From FEN-1350 sp964643355 (lineage in GTDB: Bacteria; Planctomycetota; Phycisphaerae; Sedimentisphaerales; Anaerohalosphaeraceae), in assembly GCA_964643355.1 (NCBI GenBank), contig CAZXPW010000004.1, positions 74,500 to 138,499 of the forward strand: 64,000 bases of DNA, read 5' to 3'. Position 1 is the first letter of the stretch. Each line of letters begins with the position of its first letter. The notes below the pieces were generated by a model. It was not told where the DNA came from and ran no database searches. It saw only the letters and a list, made by a program, of their open reading frames with translations. The translations under genes and the position numbers were made by a program. Of this stretch, positions 41,844 through 50,623 are shown piece by piece.

Positions 41844-42644
41844 TTAGGTTCCCGATCTCGTCGGAATCTCGACGATCTGAATATCCCGGTCCCGATCCGC
41901 CGCGATGACCAGCGTGTTCCCCTGCGCATCGACGGCGATGCTCTGCCCGCCATAGACCTGCCCCGTCCACGGCCCGCAGGTGATCTGACCCACCAGGTCG
42001 GTTCCGACCACCGCAGCGCCGACCGCCGTCGCCGTCGCGCGGACCACGCGATGCAGTTCGTTTCCGTGTCCCGGCCACTGCGTCTCCGGCGCCGCCCAGC
42101 CGTACGGAACCAGCAGCAGATCCACCGCCAGATTCCGCGTCCGATCCAGGATCCGCGGCACAAAGGTATCCGCGCAGATCAGCACGCCGATCCGTCCCAG
42201 CGAGGTACTCGCCGCCTTGATGTCCTCTTCGTTGCCCGCCGTATAGGGAGGCGTCATTAACTCCGGCAACACATGGATCTTGCGGTGCTTGAGAAGGATC
42301 TGTCCCGCCGGATCGATCAACAGCGCCGATCCGTAAAGTCGCCCGTCGTCGATCTCGTCCAGGCCGATGCATACGAACAACCCGTATTGTTTGGCCAATC
42401 GACACAGACGATCGCTATCGACCCCCGGGATCGGGCAGGCCCGTTTGTGCGCCGCGGCGTTGACCCACCCTAACAGCGACGATTCGGGAAAACACGCCAG
42501 ACGCGCCTCCGCTTCGGCCGCCTCGGCCAGCGCGTGCTCGATCCGCGCGAAGTTCCCCTCGCGGTCCCCGTCCAGACAGAAGATTTGACAGATCGCCGTC
42601 CTCACCCCACGCCCCGTAAAATTTTTCCCCTTGACCTTATTCAT
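41844..42644 (-). CDS. Carbon-nitrogen hydrolase (nitrilase superfamily)
   Basis: 266 residues from ATG 42644. Catalytic triad visible: Glu in LACFPESSLLG, Lys in ILLKHRKIHVLPE, and Cys in IGVLICADTFVPRIL. Hydrolyses amides or nitriles, typically omega-amides or N-carbamoyl compounds. Start chosen on the first Met after the upstream frame; the earlier frame to 42701 reads into the preceding repeat. Position in the acyl-CoA gene run gives no firm substrate. Confidence 0.85.
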   Translation of the reverse strand: MNKVKGKNFTGRGVRTAICQIFCLDGDREGNFARIEHALAEAAEAEARLACFPESSLLGWVNAAAHKRACPIPGVDSDRLCRLAKQYGLFVCIGLDEIDDGRLYGSALLIDPAGQILLKHRKIHVLPELMTPPYTAGNEEDIKAASTSLGRIGVLICADTFVPRILDRTRNLAVDLLLVPYGWAAPETQWPGHGNELHRVVRATATAVGAAVVGTDLVGQITCGPWTGQVYGGQSIAVDAQGNTLVIAADRDRDIQIVEIPTRSGT

Positions 42645-42699
42645 GGCCGTCTCGCTTCTCGACAATTCATCCAATCGCTGAAAACCCGGATGATCGGAC

Positions 42700-42740
42700 A
42701 CTATTCAATAGTCAATATTTAATGTACAATTTTCCAACTT
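42700..42740. repeat. Heptamer repeat remnant
   Basis: TTCAATAG, TCAATATT, ACAATTTT units in the gap between the CoA-transferase and nitrilase-like genes. Confidence 0.4.
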
Positions 42741-44625
42741 AACCCTTCCCTCTCCCCTTTCCCTTCGTCAATTCATAAGTGATCGAATATGCTTCCCCGT
42801 CAAACTCGGTCTTGATCTCGTACCCGCTGTTGTAGAAAATCTGCAGCATCGCCTTGTTACTCGGCAAAACCGTCGCGTAAAACGACCGAATCCCCCGGCT
42901 CCGCGCGATCGTCGTGATGTACTCCAGCAGAAAGCTGCCCATGCCCTTGTCCTGCCACTCGTCCTGCACGATGAACGCCACCTCCGCCACGCCGGTCTTG
43001 GGATCCAGGAAGTACTGCGCGATCGCCACGACCTCTTCGCCGGCCGGGCTGGGAACGATCCCCACGATCGCCAGGTTCTGCTCGTAATCCACATTCGTCA
43101 GCTTCTGCACATCCTTGTGCGGAAACCGCTTGGTGTGCGTGAAATATCGCCTCCGGATCGACTGCGTGCTCAGCGAATACAGCATGTCCGCCAGCGCCTC
43201 GTCGTCGGTCGGTTTGACCGGCCGAAAGAAGATCTCCGTCCCGTCCCGCAGCGTCTCGTAGTGCTCCAGCTCCTCCGGATACCGCACCTTGTCCCACTCG
43301 ATCTCGATCTGGTCCGGTTGAATGTATCGCTGCGCCTTGGCCGCCTGGATCAGCTCCTTGCGAAATTTCGGATGGGCGATGTTGATCAGCGCCATCGCCC
43401 GCTCGCGAATACTCTTGCCATGCAGATACGCGATCCCGAACTCGGTCACCACATAATGCACGTCGCCCCGCGTCGTCACCACGCCGGCCCCATCCGTCAG
43501 CTTCGGCACGATTCGGCTGATCGTGTCGTCCTTGGCCGTCGAGGGCATCGCGATGATCGGCTTGCCGCCCCGGCTCCGGGCGCAGCCGCGAATGAAGTCC
43601 ACCTGTCCGCCGATGCCGCTGTAGAACTTGTATCCCAGCGAATCGGCGCACACCTGCCCGGTCAGGTCGATCTCCAGCCCCACATTGATCCCGACCATCT
43701 TGTCGTGCTGGGCGATGATATACGGGTCGTTGACATACTCGGTCGGATGAAACTCGAACATCGGATTGTTGTGGATCGTGTCGTATAGCCGCTGCGAGCC
43801 CATACAAAAGCTGGCGACGATCTTGCCGTGGTTGATCGTCTTCTTGGTGCAGGTCACCGCTCCGCACTCGATCAATTCGAGGATCCAGTCCCCGAACATT
43901 TCGGTATGTACGCCCAGTTCTTTTTTATCGTGTAGAAACTCCGCCAGCGCCTGCGGGATCCGCCCGATCCCGCACTCGATGGTGCTGCCGTCCTCCACCA
44001 GCCGCGCCAGGTTCTGACCGATTCTGCGAAGCGCTTCGTTCGGAACCGGCGGCTCCACCGTGATCAGCGGCTCGTCAAAGGGCACCATCCAGTCTATGGA
44101 GTTGACATGAATAAAACTGTTCCCCATGGTCCGCGGCATCCGTTCGTTGATCTGCGCGATCACCAGCTTGGCGTTGGCCACCGCCGACTTGACGATATCC
44201 ACCGACACCCCGAAGCTGCACAGCCCGTTGACATCCGGCGGCGTCACCGAGATCAGCGCCGCATCCACCGGCATCCGCCCGCTGGAAAACAACCGCGGAA
44301 TGTCCGAAAGAAAAATCGGCGTATAGTCCCCCATCCCCCGCTCCAGCGCGCCGCGGACATTGTCGGCGATGAAAAAGCTGTTCATCTTGTATTTTTCGGC
44401 GAACGCCTCCGTCGCATAGGGCGCCGAGCCCATCGTCAGCAGGTGAATGATGTGCGCGTCATACACATGGGGCGAATGCTCCACCAGGGCCTGCACAAGA
44501 TGCTGCGGCTGCCCGCACCCCGTGCCGATGAAAATGTTGTTGCCGGACTGGATGTGCTTGCAGGCCTCGGCGGCCGTGCAGATCTGCCCGGCATATTTCT
44601 GCTTCCAATCGAAGGTTTGTTGCAT
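42739..44625 (-). CDS. Acetyl-CoA hydrolase/CoA-transferase fused to a GNAT acetyltransferase
   Basis: 628 residues. Residues 1-450 are a class I CoA-transferase of the 4-hydroxybutyrate/acetyl-CoA:acetate type: GNNIFIGTGCGQPQHLV, MPVDAALISVTPPDVNGLCSFGV, catalytic Glu E242 in LGVHTEMFGDWILE, and YSGIGGQVDFIRGCARSRGG. Residues about 461-620 are a GNAT domain opening DGTEIFFRPVKPTDDEALADMLYSLSTQSIRRRYF, with acetyl-CoA loop QDKGMGSFLLEY (559-570). That opening resembles the acetyltransferase domain of Pat/YfiQ, which acetylates acetyl-CoA synthetase. Ends in a Lys/Gly tail. Transfers CoA between acids, and may acetylate proteins using the product. Follows the ADP-forming synthetase by 49 bases. 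Confidence 0.9.
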   Translation of the reverse strand: MQQTFDWKQKYAGQICTAAEACKHIQSGNNIFIGTGCGQPQHLVQALVEHSPHVYDAHIIHLLTMGSAPYATEAFAEKYKMNSFFIADNVRGALERGMGDYTPIFLSDIPRLFSSGRMPVDAALISVTPPDVNGLCSFGVSVDIVKSAVANAKLVIAQINERMPRTMGNSFIHVNSIDWMVPFDEPLITVEPPVPNEALRRIGQNLARLVEDGSTIECGIGRIPQALAEFLHDKKELGVHTEMFGDWILELIECGAVTCTKKTINHGKIVASFCMGSQRLYDTIHNNPMFEFHPTEYVNDPYIIAQHDKMVGINVGLEIDLTGQVCADSLGYKFYSGIGGQVDFIRGCARSRGGKPIIAMPSTAKDDTISRIVPKLTDGAGVVTTRGDVHYVVTEFGIAYLHGKSIRERAMALINIAHPKFRKELIQAAKAQRYIQPDQIEIEWDKVRYPEELEHYETLRDGTEIFFRPVKPTDDEALADMLYSLSTQSIRRRYFTHTKRFPHKDVQKLTNVDYEQNLAIVGIVPSPAGEEVVAIAQYFLDPKTGVAEVAFIVQDEWQDKGMGSFLLEYITTIARSRGIRSFYATVLPSNKAMLQIFYNSGYEIKTEFDGEAYSITYELTKGKGRGKG

Positions 44626-44674
44626 GATCGATCCCCTTGTCGCCCGGGCCGATTCCGCCGTACGGGCGCATCGT

Positions 44675-46786
44675 TTATTTCGGCTTCTCCAGTGTCATCA
44701 TCGCGTCCACCGCCACCGGCGTCATCCCCTCTCTCCCGACGATAAACGGATTGATGTCCATCTCCTTGATCATCGGAAACTCCGTCACCAACTGCGAAAG
44801 TCGCTGCAGCGCCTCGGCGATCGCGTCGATGTCCACCCCTTCGTCGCCGCGAACGCCCCGCAGAATATCGTAAGTTCGTGTCCGTACCAGCATCTCCTTG
44901 GCCTCCGACGAGGTCAGCGGCGCCGGATAGAACGCCACATCCTCCAGTACCTCCACCAGCTTGCCGCCCATTCCGAACATCATCAGCGGACCAAACCGAG
45001 GATCCCGAGTCATCCCAAGGATAACCTCACGCCCGTGCTGATACATCTTTTCCACCGTGATTCCAATGATATTGACATGCGGCGCCTTCTTGGGAATCCG
45101 GTACATCATCAGATCGAAAGTGTCCATCACCTCCTGCTCGGTCAGAATCCCCGTCTTGACCCCGCCGACTTCCGTCTTGTGCACGATCTCCGGCGACCAC
45201 ACCTTCAACACCACCGGATAGCCGATCTGCGTTGCGATATTCACCGCTTGCTCGGCCGAGGTGGCTACGCCCCCGGGCGGCGTTACGAACCCATACGCCT
45301 GAAGGATCTCCTTGGAATCCATCTCCCCCAGTTCGAACTGATTGCTTCGTATGTGCCGTTCGACGATTCGCTCGACTTTACGCCGATTGACCGGAAACAG
45401 CTTGACGATCCGCTTGGGCTTCGACCGCCATTTGGCATATTGCACCATCGTTCGCAGCGCCGCCACCGCGCTTTCCGGCGAGTCGTAACTCGGGATTCGA
45501 CCGTTTCGCAGGACCCCGGTCGCTTCTTCGATCCGCGACGCCCCCAGAAAACATGCCAGAATCGGTTTTTCGCGCATCTCGCTGGCCACTCGCACAATCG
45601 CCTCCGCCGTCGCCTTACACTCCGTCATCGCGTGCGGACTCAGTAGAATCAACAGCGACTGCACGCCCGGATCGTCCAACACCGCCCGCATCGCGAACTC
45701 ATACCGGTCCGCCAGCGCGTCGCCCAGCAGATCCAGCGGATTGTTGATGTTCGCGATGGCCGCGTTCTCCATAATCAGCGAGATCCTCGCCACTGTCTCC
45801 GGCGTGAACTTGGCCAGTTCCAGCCCCTCTCGCTCAATCGCGTCGGTGGCCATAATCCCCGCGCCGCCGGCGTTGGCGATCACGCCCACCGCGGGTCCCG
45901 CCGGCAGCGGCTGATAGGCGAAGGCCCGCGCATAGTCAAATTGCGCTTTGATGGACTCGCACCGGATCACACCCGCCCGCTCGAACACGCACTCGTAGGC
46001 GTTTTCCGTTCCCGCCAGCCGTCCCGTATGCGAAGTCGCCGCCCGCGCCCCGGCCTGAGTCCCTCCGGCCTTGAGAAGCAGGATCGGCTTCTTGCGGCTG
46101 ATCCGTTCCGATTGCCGGATAAACTCGTCGCCGTCCAGAATCGTCTCCAGATATCCCGCGATCACCTGCGTGTCCGGGTCGTCGCCCAGATAGCGGATCA
46201 GCTCCATCTCGTCGATATCGGCTTTGTTGCCGATGCTGGCCAGCTTGCTGAAACCGATATCCGCCGCGCGCGACATATCGACCATCGCAGCCATGATCGA
46301 TCCGGATTGTGAAAAATACCCCACCGACCCCGCCTTGGGCAGCGCCCCGGCAAAACTGGCGTTGACCGGCGTCGCCGGACACATGATCCCGATGCAATTC
46401 GGACCGATGAACCGAATCCCCGCGTTTTTGGCCGTTCGCACCAAGGCCTGTTCCAGTTCCGCCCCTTCCGGCCCCAATTCCTTGAATCCGGACGAGACGA
46501 CGATCGCCGCCTTGACCCCTTTGTCCGCGCACGCCTGCATGGCCCCTTGCGCCTGCTTGGCCGAAACCACGATGATGGCCAGTTCCACCGGCCCCTCGAT
46601 GGATTTGAGGTCCGGATAGGATTTCAGACCCTGAACCTCCTCGCAGGTCGGATTGACCGGGTAGATCTTGCCGGGATAACCGGACTTGATCAAGCCCGCC
46701 AGCACTTCAAATCCGACTTTTCCCGGCTTGCGGGATGCGCCGATCACGGCGATTGATTGCGGAGCAAAAAACGCGTCTAAGCTCAT
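44675..46786 (-). CDS. Acyl-CoA synthetase, NDP(ADP)-forming, fused alpha-beta
   Basis: 703 residues. N-terminal CoA-binding domain (FFAPQSIAVIGASRKPGKVGFEVL), succinyl-CoA-ligase-like domains with phospho-His H253 in TSHTGRLAGT, and a C-terminal ATP-grasp domain from about 480 (IGYPVVLKVWSPEIVHKTEVGGVKTG, HGREVILGMTRDPRFGPLMMFGMGG, EMDINPFIVG). Converts acyl-CoA plus ADP to acid plus ATP; in anaerobes it conserves energy from acetyl-CoA. This is the same core as Pat, but without the GNAT tail, which instead sits on the next gene. GAGGAG precedes the ATG. Own promoter at 46842. Confidence 0.94.
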   Translation of the reverse strand: MSLDAFFAPQSIAVIGASRKPGKVGFEVLAGLIKSGYPGKIYPVNPTCEEVQGLKSYPDLKSIEGPVELAIIVVSAKQAQGAMQACADKGVKAAIVVSSGFKELGPEGAELEQALVRTAKNAGIRFIGPNCIGIMCPATPVNASFAGALPKAGSVGYFSQSGSIMAAMVDMSRAADIGFSKLASIGNKADIDEMELIRYLGDDPDTQVIAGYLETILDGDEFIRQSERISRKKPILLLKAGGTQAGARAATSHTGRLAGTENAYECVFERAGVIRCESIKAQFDYARAFAYQPLPAGPAVGVIANAGGAGIMATDAIEREGLELAKFTPETVARISLIMENAAIANINNPLDLLGDALADRYEFAMRAVLDDPGVQSLLILLSPHAMTECKATAEAIVRVASEMREKPILACFLGASRIEEATGVLRNGRIPSYDSPESAVAALRTMVQYAKWRSKPKRIVKLFPVNRRKVERIVERHIRSNQFELGEMDSKEILQAYGFVTPPGGVATSAEQAVNIATQIGYPVVLKVWSPEIVHKTEVGGVKTGILTEQEVMDTFDLMMYRIPKKAPHVNIIGITVEKMYQHGREVILGMTRDPRFGPLMMFGMGGKLVEVLEDVAFYPAPLTSSEAKEMLVRTRTYDILRGVRGDEGVDIDAIAEALQRLSQLVTEFPMIKEMDINPFIVGREGMTPVAVDAMMTLEKPK

Positions 46787-46841
46787 GATCTCCTCAGGTT
46801 AAACCGCAAGTAGGTTTCCAACCGGCGATCAGTTCGAGATC

Positions 46842-46870
46842 ATTATATCGGCATTTGGTTTCCTCAACAA
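46842..46870 (-). promoter_or_regulatory. Promoter of the acyl-CoA synthetase/CoA-transferase run
   Basis: On minus: TTGTTG (46865-46870), 17-base spacer, TATAAT (46842-46847), about 50 bases ahead of the synthetase start. Confidence 0.6.
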
Positions 46871-46966
46871 TCCCCTTCCTCCCTTTCTATTCGATGGAAG
46901 GTCCAATAATGATCCCCCCCGGAACAAACGATGACGGCCCTTGCGCAAATGCAGTTGGAAACGGCG

Positions 46967-48487
46967 CTACGATTCTCCGTTTCCTCCGACTTGTGTCTGG
47001 ACCCGACCCTGCTCCAGGGTCCGGATGAATTTCTGAAAATGGTATCCATAGACGGTCAGTGTGACCGCCAGAACAAGACGGTGCCGTTTGCGCAACGACC
47101 AGAAAATCAATTTCCAATAGTACCGCCGGCCGCGACGAAGAATCCCGAACTGCCAGATCGACTTGACGAACGCGCGGATCTCGCGATATCTCAGCTTGAG
47201 GGTTCGATCCGTCGGCGCCGAATAGTTCTGCAAAAAGGTTAAAATCCGCTGGCAGTAGTTCGGCTGCGAATAGATCGTCTGAACCACCTTCCGATACCCC
47301 GACAGCAGCGTTTCCATCCCCATCTTCGGAAGAAAATTGATCGAGCAGTCCGTGTTATCTCCCGTCGTCGGACGGGTCAATCTCCGCTTGTCGGCCAATC
47401 GCCGATACAGCGCCGTCCCCCGCGGCGCGTTCAGCAATCCCACCATCGCCACCACAACTCCGCTTTCCTGGATGAACCGGATCAGATTGTCGAACACGCT
47501 CGGCTCGTCGCTGTCGAATCCCAGAATGAATCCCGCCTGCACCTGCATCCCCGCCCGCTGGATCTTCGCCACGCTCTCGACCAGGTCCCGACCCTTGTTC
47601 TGCACCTTGTTGCATTCGCTCAGCCCCGCCTCGCTGGGCGTCTCGATCCCCACGAACACGCAATCGAATCCCGCCCGCACCATCGCCCGCATCAGTTCTT
47701 CGTCGTCGCACAGGTTGATCGAGGCCTGCGTGTTGAAGCAAAATGGAAAATCCCGTTCCCGCATCCAGTTTTCGATCGCCGGCAGCACCTCCGTTTTCAG
47801 GCGCGTCTTGTTGCCGATGAAATTGTCGTCCACGAAAAAGACGTTGCTCCGCCACCCGGTGTCGTAGATACTCTGCAGCTCCGCGATCACCTGGGCGGTG
47901 TCCTTGGTTCGGATCTCGTGCCCGAACAAAGTCGTAACATCGCAGAAGTCGCAGTTGAACGGGCACCCCCGCGAATACTGCGTCGGCATCAGCGCGTATT
48001 TTTTGATGTCGACCAGTTCCCACATCGGCGCCGGCGTCTGCCGCAGGTCCGCCTTGTCATGCGTGGTATAGACCTTGCGCGCCGTACCGGCCCGCAAGTC
48101 CGCCACAAATCCCGGCAATGTTACCTCCGCCTCTTTCAGCACCAGATGATCCACCTGGGGAAATTCCTCCGGCAAACTGGTAAACAGCGGCCCCCCGGCC
48201 ACCGTCTTGACGCCCAGCGCGCGGCATCGATCCAGAATCGCCTCCGCCGATTTCCGCTGGATCATCATCGCCGTGACAAACACATAATCCGCCCAGTGGA
48301 GGTCCTTGTCCCGCAGCCGCGTCGTGTTCAGGTCGATCAGCCGTTTTTCCCACTCTTCCGGCAGCATCGCCGCCACCGTCAACAACCCCAGCGGCGGCAG
48401 CATCGACTTGCGAGAAATGAACTTGACGGCGTTCTTTAAGCTCCAAAACGACTCCGGAAATTCCGGATTAACGAGAAGAATTCGCAT
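46967..48487 (-). CDS. B12-binding domain radical SAM protein (HpnP-like, DUF4070)
   Basis: 506 residues from ATG 48487. N-terminal cobalamin-binding Rossmann domain (MRILLVNPEFPESFWSLKNA, PPLGLLTVAAML, VAGGPLFTSLPEEF), then radical SAM core with [4Fe-4S] cysteines C175, C179, C182 in YSRGCPFNCDFCDVT, and FCFNTQASINLCDDEELMRAM, FVGIETPSEAGL. The C-terminal helical part fits DUF4070. Related proteins methylate unactivated carbons, including hopanoid C-2 (HpnP) and other lipids or natural products. No hopanoid genes are near. A longer upstream frame (to 48709) is not supported. Confidence 0.9.
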   Translation of the reverse strand: MRILLVNPEFPESFWSLKNAVKFISRKSMLPPLGLLTVAAMLPEEWEKRLIDLNTTRLRDKDLHWADYVFVTAMMIQRKSAEAILDRCRALGVKTVAGGPLFTSLPEEFPQVDHLVLKEAEVTLPGFVADLRAGTARKVYTTHDKADLRQTPAPMWELVDIKKYALMPTQYSRGCPFNCDFCDVTTLFGHEIRTKDTAQVIAELQSIYDTGWRSNVFFVDDNFIGNKTRLKTEVLPAIENWMRERDFPFCFNTQASINLCDDEELMRAMVRAGFDCVFVGIETPSEAGLSECNKVQNKGRDLVESVAKIQRAGMQVQAGFILGFDSDEPSVFDNLIRFIQESGVVVAMVGLLNAPRGTALYRRLADKRRLTRPTTGDNTDCSINFLPKMGMETLLSGYRKVVQTIYSQPNYCQRILTFLQNYSAPTDRTLKLRYREIRAFVKSIWQFGILRRGRRYYWKLIFWSLRKRHRLVLAVTLTVYGYHFQKFIRTLEQGRVQTQVGGNGES

Positions 48488-48963
48488 TCCCTGCTCCCCT
48501 CGAAAATTGGATGTCAGAAAAATGAGAAAGATCGAATCGTCCCGCCCCGGCTCTTGCTCTTCGATTGCCAATCCGCCAAATGCCACTGCAATCACGGTCC
48601 ATTGCGATGGGAGTAATCCGTGGGTGTCCCTGCTGTGATGGATTCGCTCTTCGCCGTCTCCCCCCGCGCGATCACGCGGATCACAATACCTCGCCCGCGG
48701 AGGGGGCAAGCCGACTGCGCTTCACCCCGATAGTATAGCCCCCTTCGGTTTCCCTGGATATCAAAATGCAAAAAAAATATGCGATCGCGCCGTCTTTCAC
48801 TGGGCTGGGTTTGCCGCGTCTGCGAACCTGTGCGGGCCTCAAATCAATTTCCAATAGACAATATCCAATTTTAAATTACTTCGCCCGATGTTCCGCCACC
48901 CAGCAAAATGGGTACGGGTATCGTTCCGCTGAATGCGGGTTGTACCTGTCCCCGTTTTGCGTA
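48488..48963. other. Intergenic region upstream of the radical SAM gene
   Basis: 476 bases without a convincing gene. A TATACT box on minus (48732-48737) lacks a good -35. A heptamer island occupies 48840-48880. The rest shows a GATCACGCGGATCACAA near-palindrome around 48670 and nothing else I can interpret. Confidence 0.45.
48840..48880. repeat. Heptamer repeat island
   Basis: CAATTTC, CAATAGA, CAATATC, CAATTTT units in perfect 7-base register. Confidence 0.55.
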
Positions 48964-50361
48964 TCACTCCCGCATCCAATTGGATGCCACAATTCCGAAG
49001 TCCGCCAGGTCCACCTTCCCGTCCTTATTCACATCCGCCGCACCGACCGTCGCCGGAGTCCCCGCCATCCAGTGCCCGACCAGAACCAGCAAATCGTCCA
49101 ACCCAACCCCGTCCGGGCAACTGATGTCCCCACCTTGGATAAACTCCCACGCCAGTCGCGGATAATCCACGCCATCTCCGCACATCCGCCAGACATCCGC
49201 CGTCCCATTCGCCGATTCTCCGACAAAATCCCACCCGGCTTCCGTAAAAGTCGAAAGCGTTTTCATCTCCGCTGTCGTCTTGCCCGTCCCACCGAAGCTG
49301 GTTGTCTGGCCGGAGGTCTCTGTGTCCCAGAAAGATCCAAAGATCTCGCCAATTCGGTTGGAGCCACATAAACCGCCGAATATGCTGCCCCCGGAGACTC
49401 TTCCAACGGAGTAGGAGTTGTCGATTTCGCCGTGGTCTAAATAACCGCAAAGACCCCCGAGATATTTGCACATATTTCCGCCACTCACACTTCCCGAGGC
49501 ATAGCAGTCGCGAATACAGCCCTTGTCATTCCAGCCGCAGACACCTCCGAGGAACTTACTGCTATCGCCGCCTTCAATGCTGACGGCGGCACAACATCGG
49601 CTTACCTCACCTTCCCGAAGAAAACCGCATAATCCGCCAAGATACAGGGATTGAATACCACCCGTGATATGTCCAGCAGCACGGCAGTTGATGATTTTCC
49701 CCCGTAGATTGTACCCACACAGACCCCCAAGGCCTTCAGCCTGTTGAGCGGCCGTGATCACGCCCTTAGCGCCGGAATTCTCGATGTTGCCGGCGTTCCA
49801 ACCACAGAGCCCGCCAAAATAGTGAGATCCGAATCCACCGACAATACGGCATTCGACGGAACAATTTCGAAGAACACCGGAATTTGTGCCGCACAAGCCG
49901 CCGAGATACCATGAAGCATTGCCGACGGTGATTGTAGATTGTTCAACGCTAATATTCTTCACCTCCCCCGGCTCTCCGATTCGACCCATCAGTCCGAGGA
50001 AATCATTACCGTCATTGGAGGAGTCTTCGTCGGAAATTGTATCTATGTGTAGATTGATGATCTTGTGACCGACTCCATCAAAGATGCCGGTGAACAGAGG
50101 CCAACCATCCGGAGCAACAACGGCTGTGGTAAAATAGTATGCCCCCAGATCAATATCTGCGGCGACAACAAAATGACGGTCGTAATCGTCGGTATTCTGA
50201 CCCAGCGCAATCAAATCGTCCGCTGTCGAGATCCGATATGGATCCTCCTTCGTGCCGGCCCCGCCGGAATAGGTACCCGCGCAGACCATTGCCGCGAATG
50301 TAAAAAGTGTGTAAAAAATGACCATCGCCGGGAGAAAACCGCTTTTGTGTGAACAAAACAT
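48964..50361 (-). CDS. Secreted GLUG-repeat protein with C-terminal dockerin-like domain
   Basis: 465 residues. Signal peptide AMVIFYTLFTFAAMVCAG, then GTKEDPYRISTADDLIALGQN, a typical lead-in. Repeats of about 30 residues with a Gly-Gly-Leu-Cys-Gly motif (LGGLCGTNSGVLRNC, FGGLCGWNAGNIENS, LGGLCGYNLRGKIINC, LGGLCGFLREGEVSRC, LGGVCGWNDKGCIRDC, LGGLCGYLDHGEIDNS) are the GLUG motif, expected to stack as a beta-solenoid. C-terminal DISCPDGVGLDDLLVLVGHWM and DVNKDGKVDLADFGIVASNWM are a dockerin-like calcium doublet. Probable adhesin or surface structural protein. Divergent from rarA. Confidence 0.83.
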   Translation of the reverse strand: MFCSHKSGFLPAMVIFYTLFTFAAMVCAGTYSGGAGTKEDPYRISTADDLIALGQNTDDYDRHFVVAADIDLGAYYFTTAVVAPDGWPLFTGIFDGVGHKIINLHIDTISDEDSSNDGNDFLGLMGRIGEPGEVKNISVEQSTITVGNASWYLGGLCGTNSGVLRNCSVECRIVGGFGSHYFGGLCGWNAGNIENSGAKGVITAAQQAEGLGGLCGYNLRGKIINCRAAGHITGGIQSLYLGGLCGFLREGEVSRCCAAVSIEGGDSSKFLGGVCGWNDKGCIRDCYASGSVSGGNMCKYLGGLCGYLDHGEIDNSYSVGRVSGGSIFGGLCGSNRIGEIFGSFWDTETSGQTTSFGGTGKTTAEMKTLSTFTEAGWDFVGESANGTADVWRMCGDGVDYPRLAWEFIQGGDISCPDGVGLDDLLVLVGHWMAGTPATVGAADVNKDGKVDLADFGIVASNWMRE

Positions 50362-50430
50362 GGTTACCGCTCCTTCCTAAAACCGGGAAACTGCTTCAAA
50401 AACCCAACCCTCATTCCGATTTCCGACAAT

Positions 50431-50458
50431 ATTATACCATACTTTTCCAAGAAATCAA
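50431..50458 (-). promoter_or_regulatory. GLUG gene promoter
   Basis: On minus: TTGATT (50453-50458), 16-base spacer, TATAAT (50431-50436); AGGAAGGAG site before the ATG. Confidence 0.6.
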
Positions 50459-50509
50459 GCATAATCCCTCCTCGTTTTCGGACACCCCAACTTCAAAGCC
50501 AGCCACATA

Positions 50510-50603
50510 AATGCAATAATCAATAGACAATATCGAAGATCCGCAGGGACGGATTCAATCGTCAATTCCAATTTTCCCTTTGCCCTTTGCCATTTTCCCT
50601 TCT
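50510..50603. repeat. Heptamer repeat island
   Basis: TCAATAG, ACAATAT units, a short core, then TCAATTC, CAATTTT, CCCTTTG, CCCTTTG, CCATTTT in 7-base register. The last units supply the -35 of the rarA promoter. Confidence 0.6.
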
Positions 50604-50616
50604 CCTGTCGTATAAT
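50587..50616 (+). promoter_or_regulatory. rarA promoter built from repeat sequence; probably leaderless
   Basis: TTGCCA (50587-50592), 18-base spacer, TATAAT (50611-50616). The start codon ATG at 50624 coincides with the expected transcription start, so the message would have little or no leader. An ATG at 50615 lies inside the -10 box. Confidence 0.55.
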
Positions 50617-50623
50617 GTGTCCG

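Noticed and set aside
46864..47117. Short frames between the acyl-CoA synthetase and radical SAM genes
   Set aside because: Overlap the radical SAM C-terminus or a promoter; no conserved feature.
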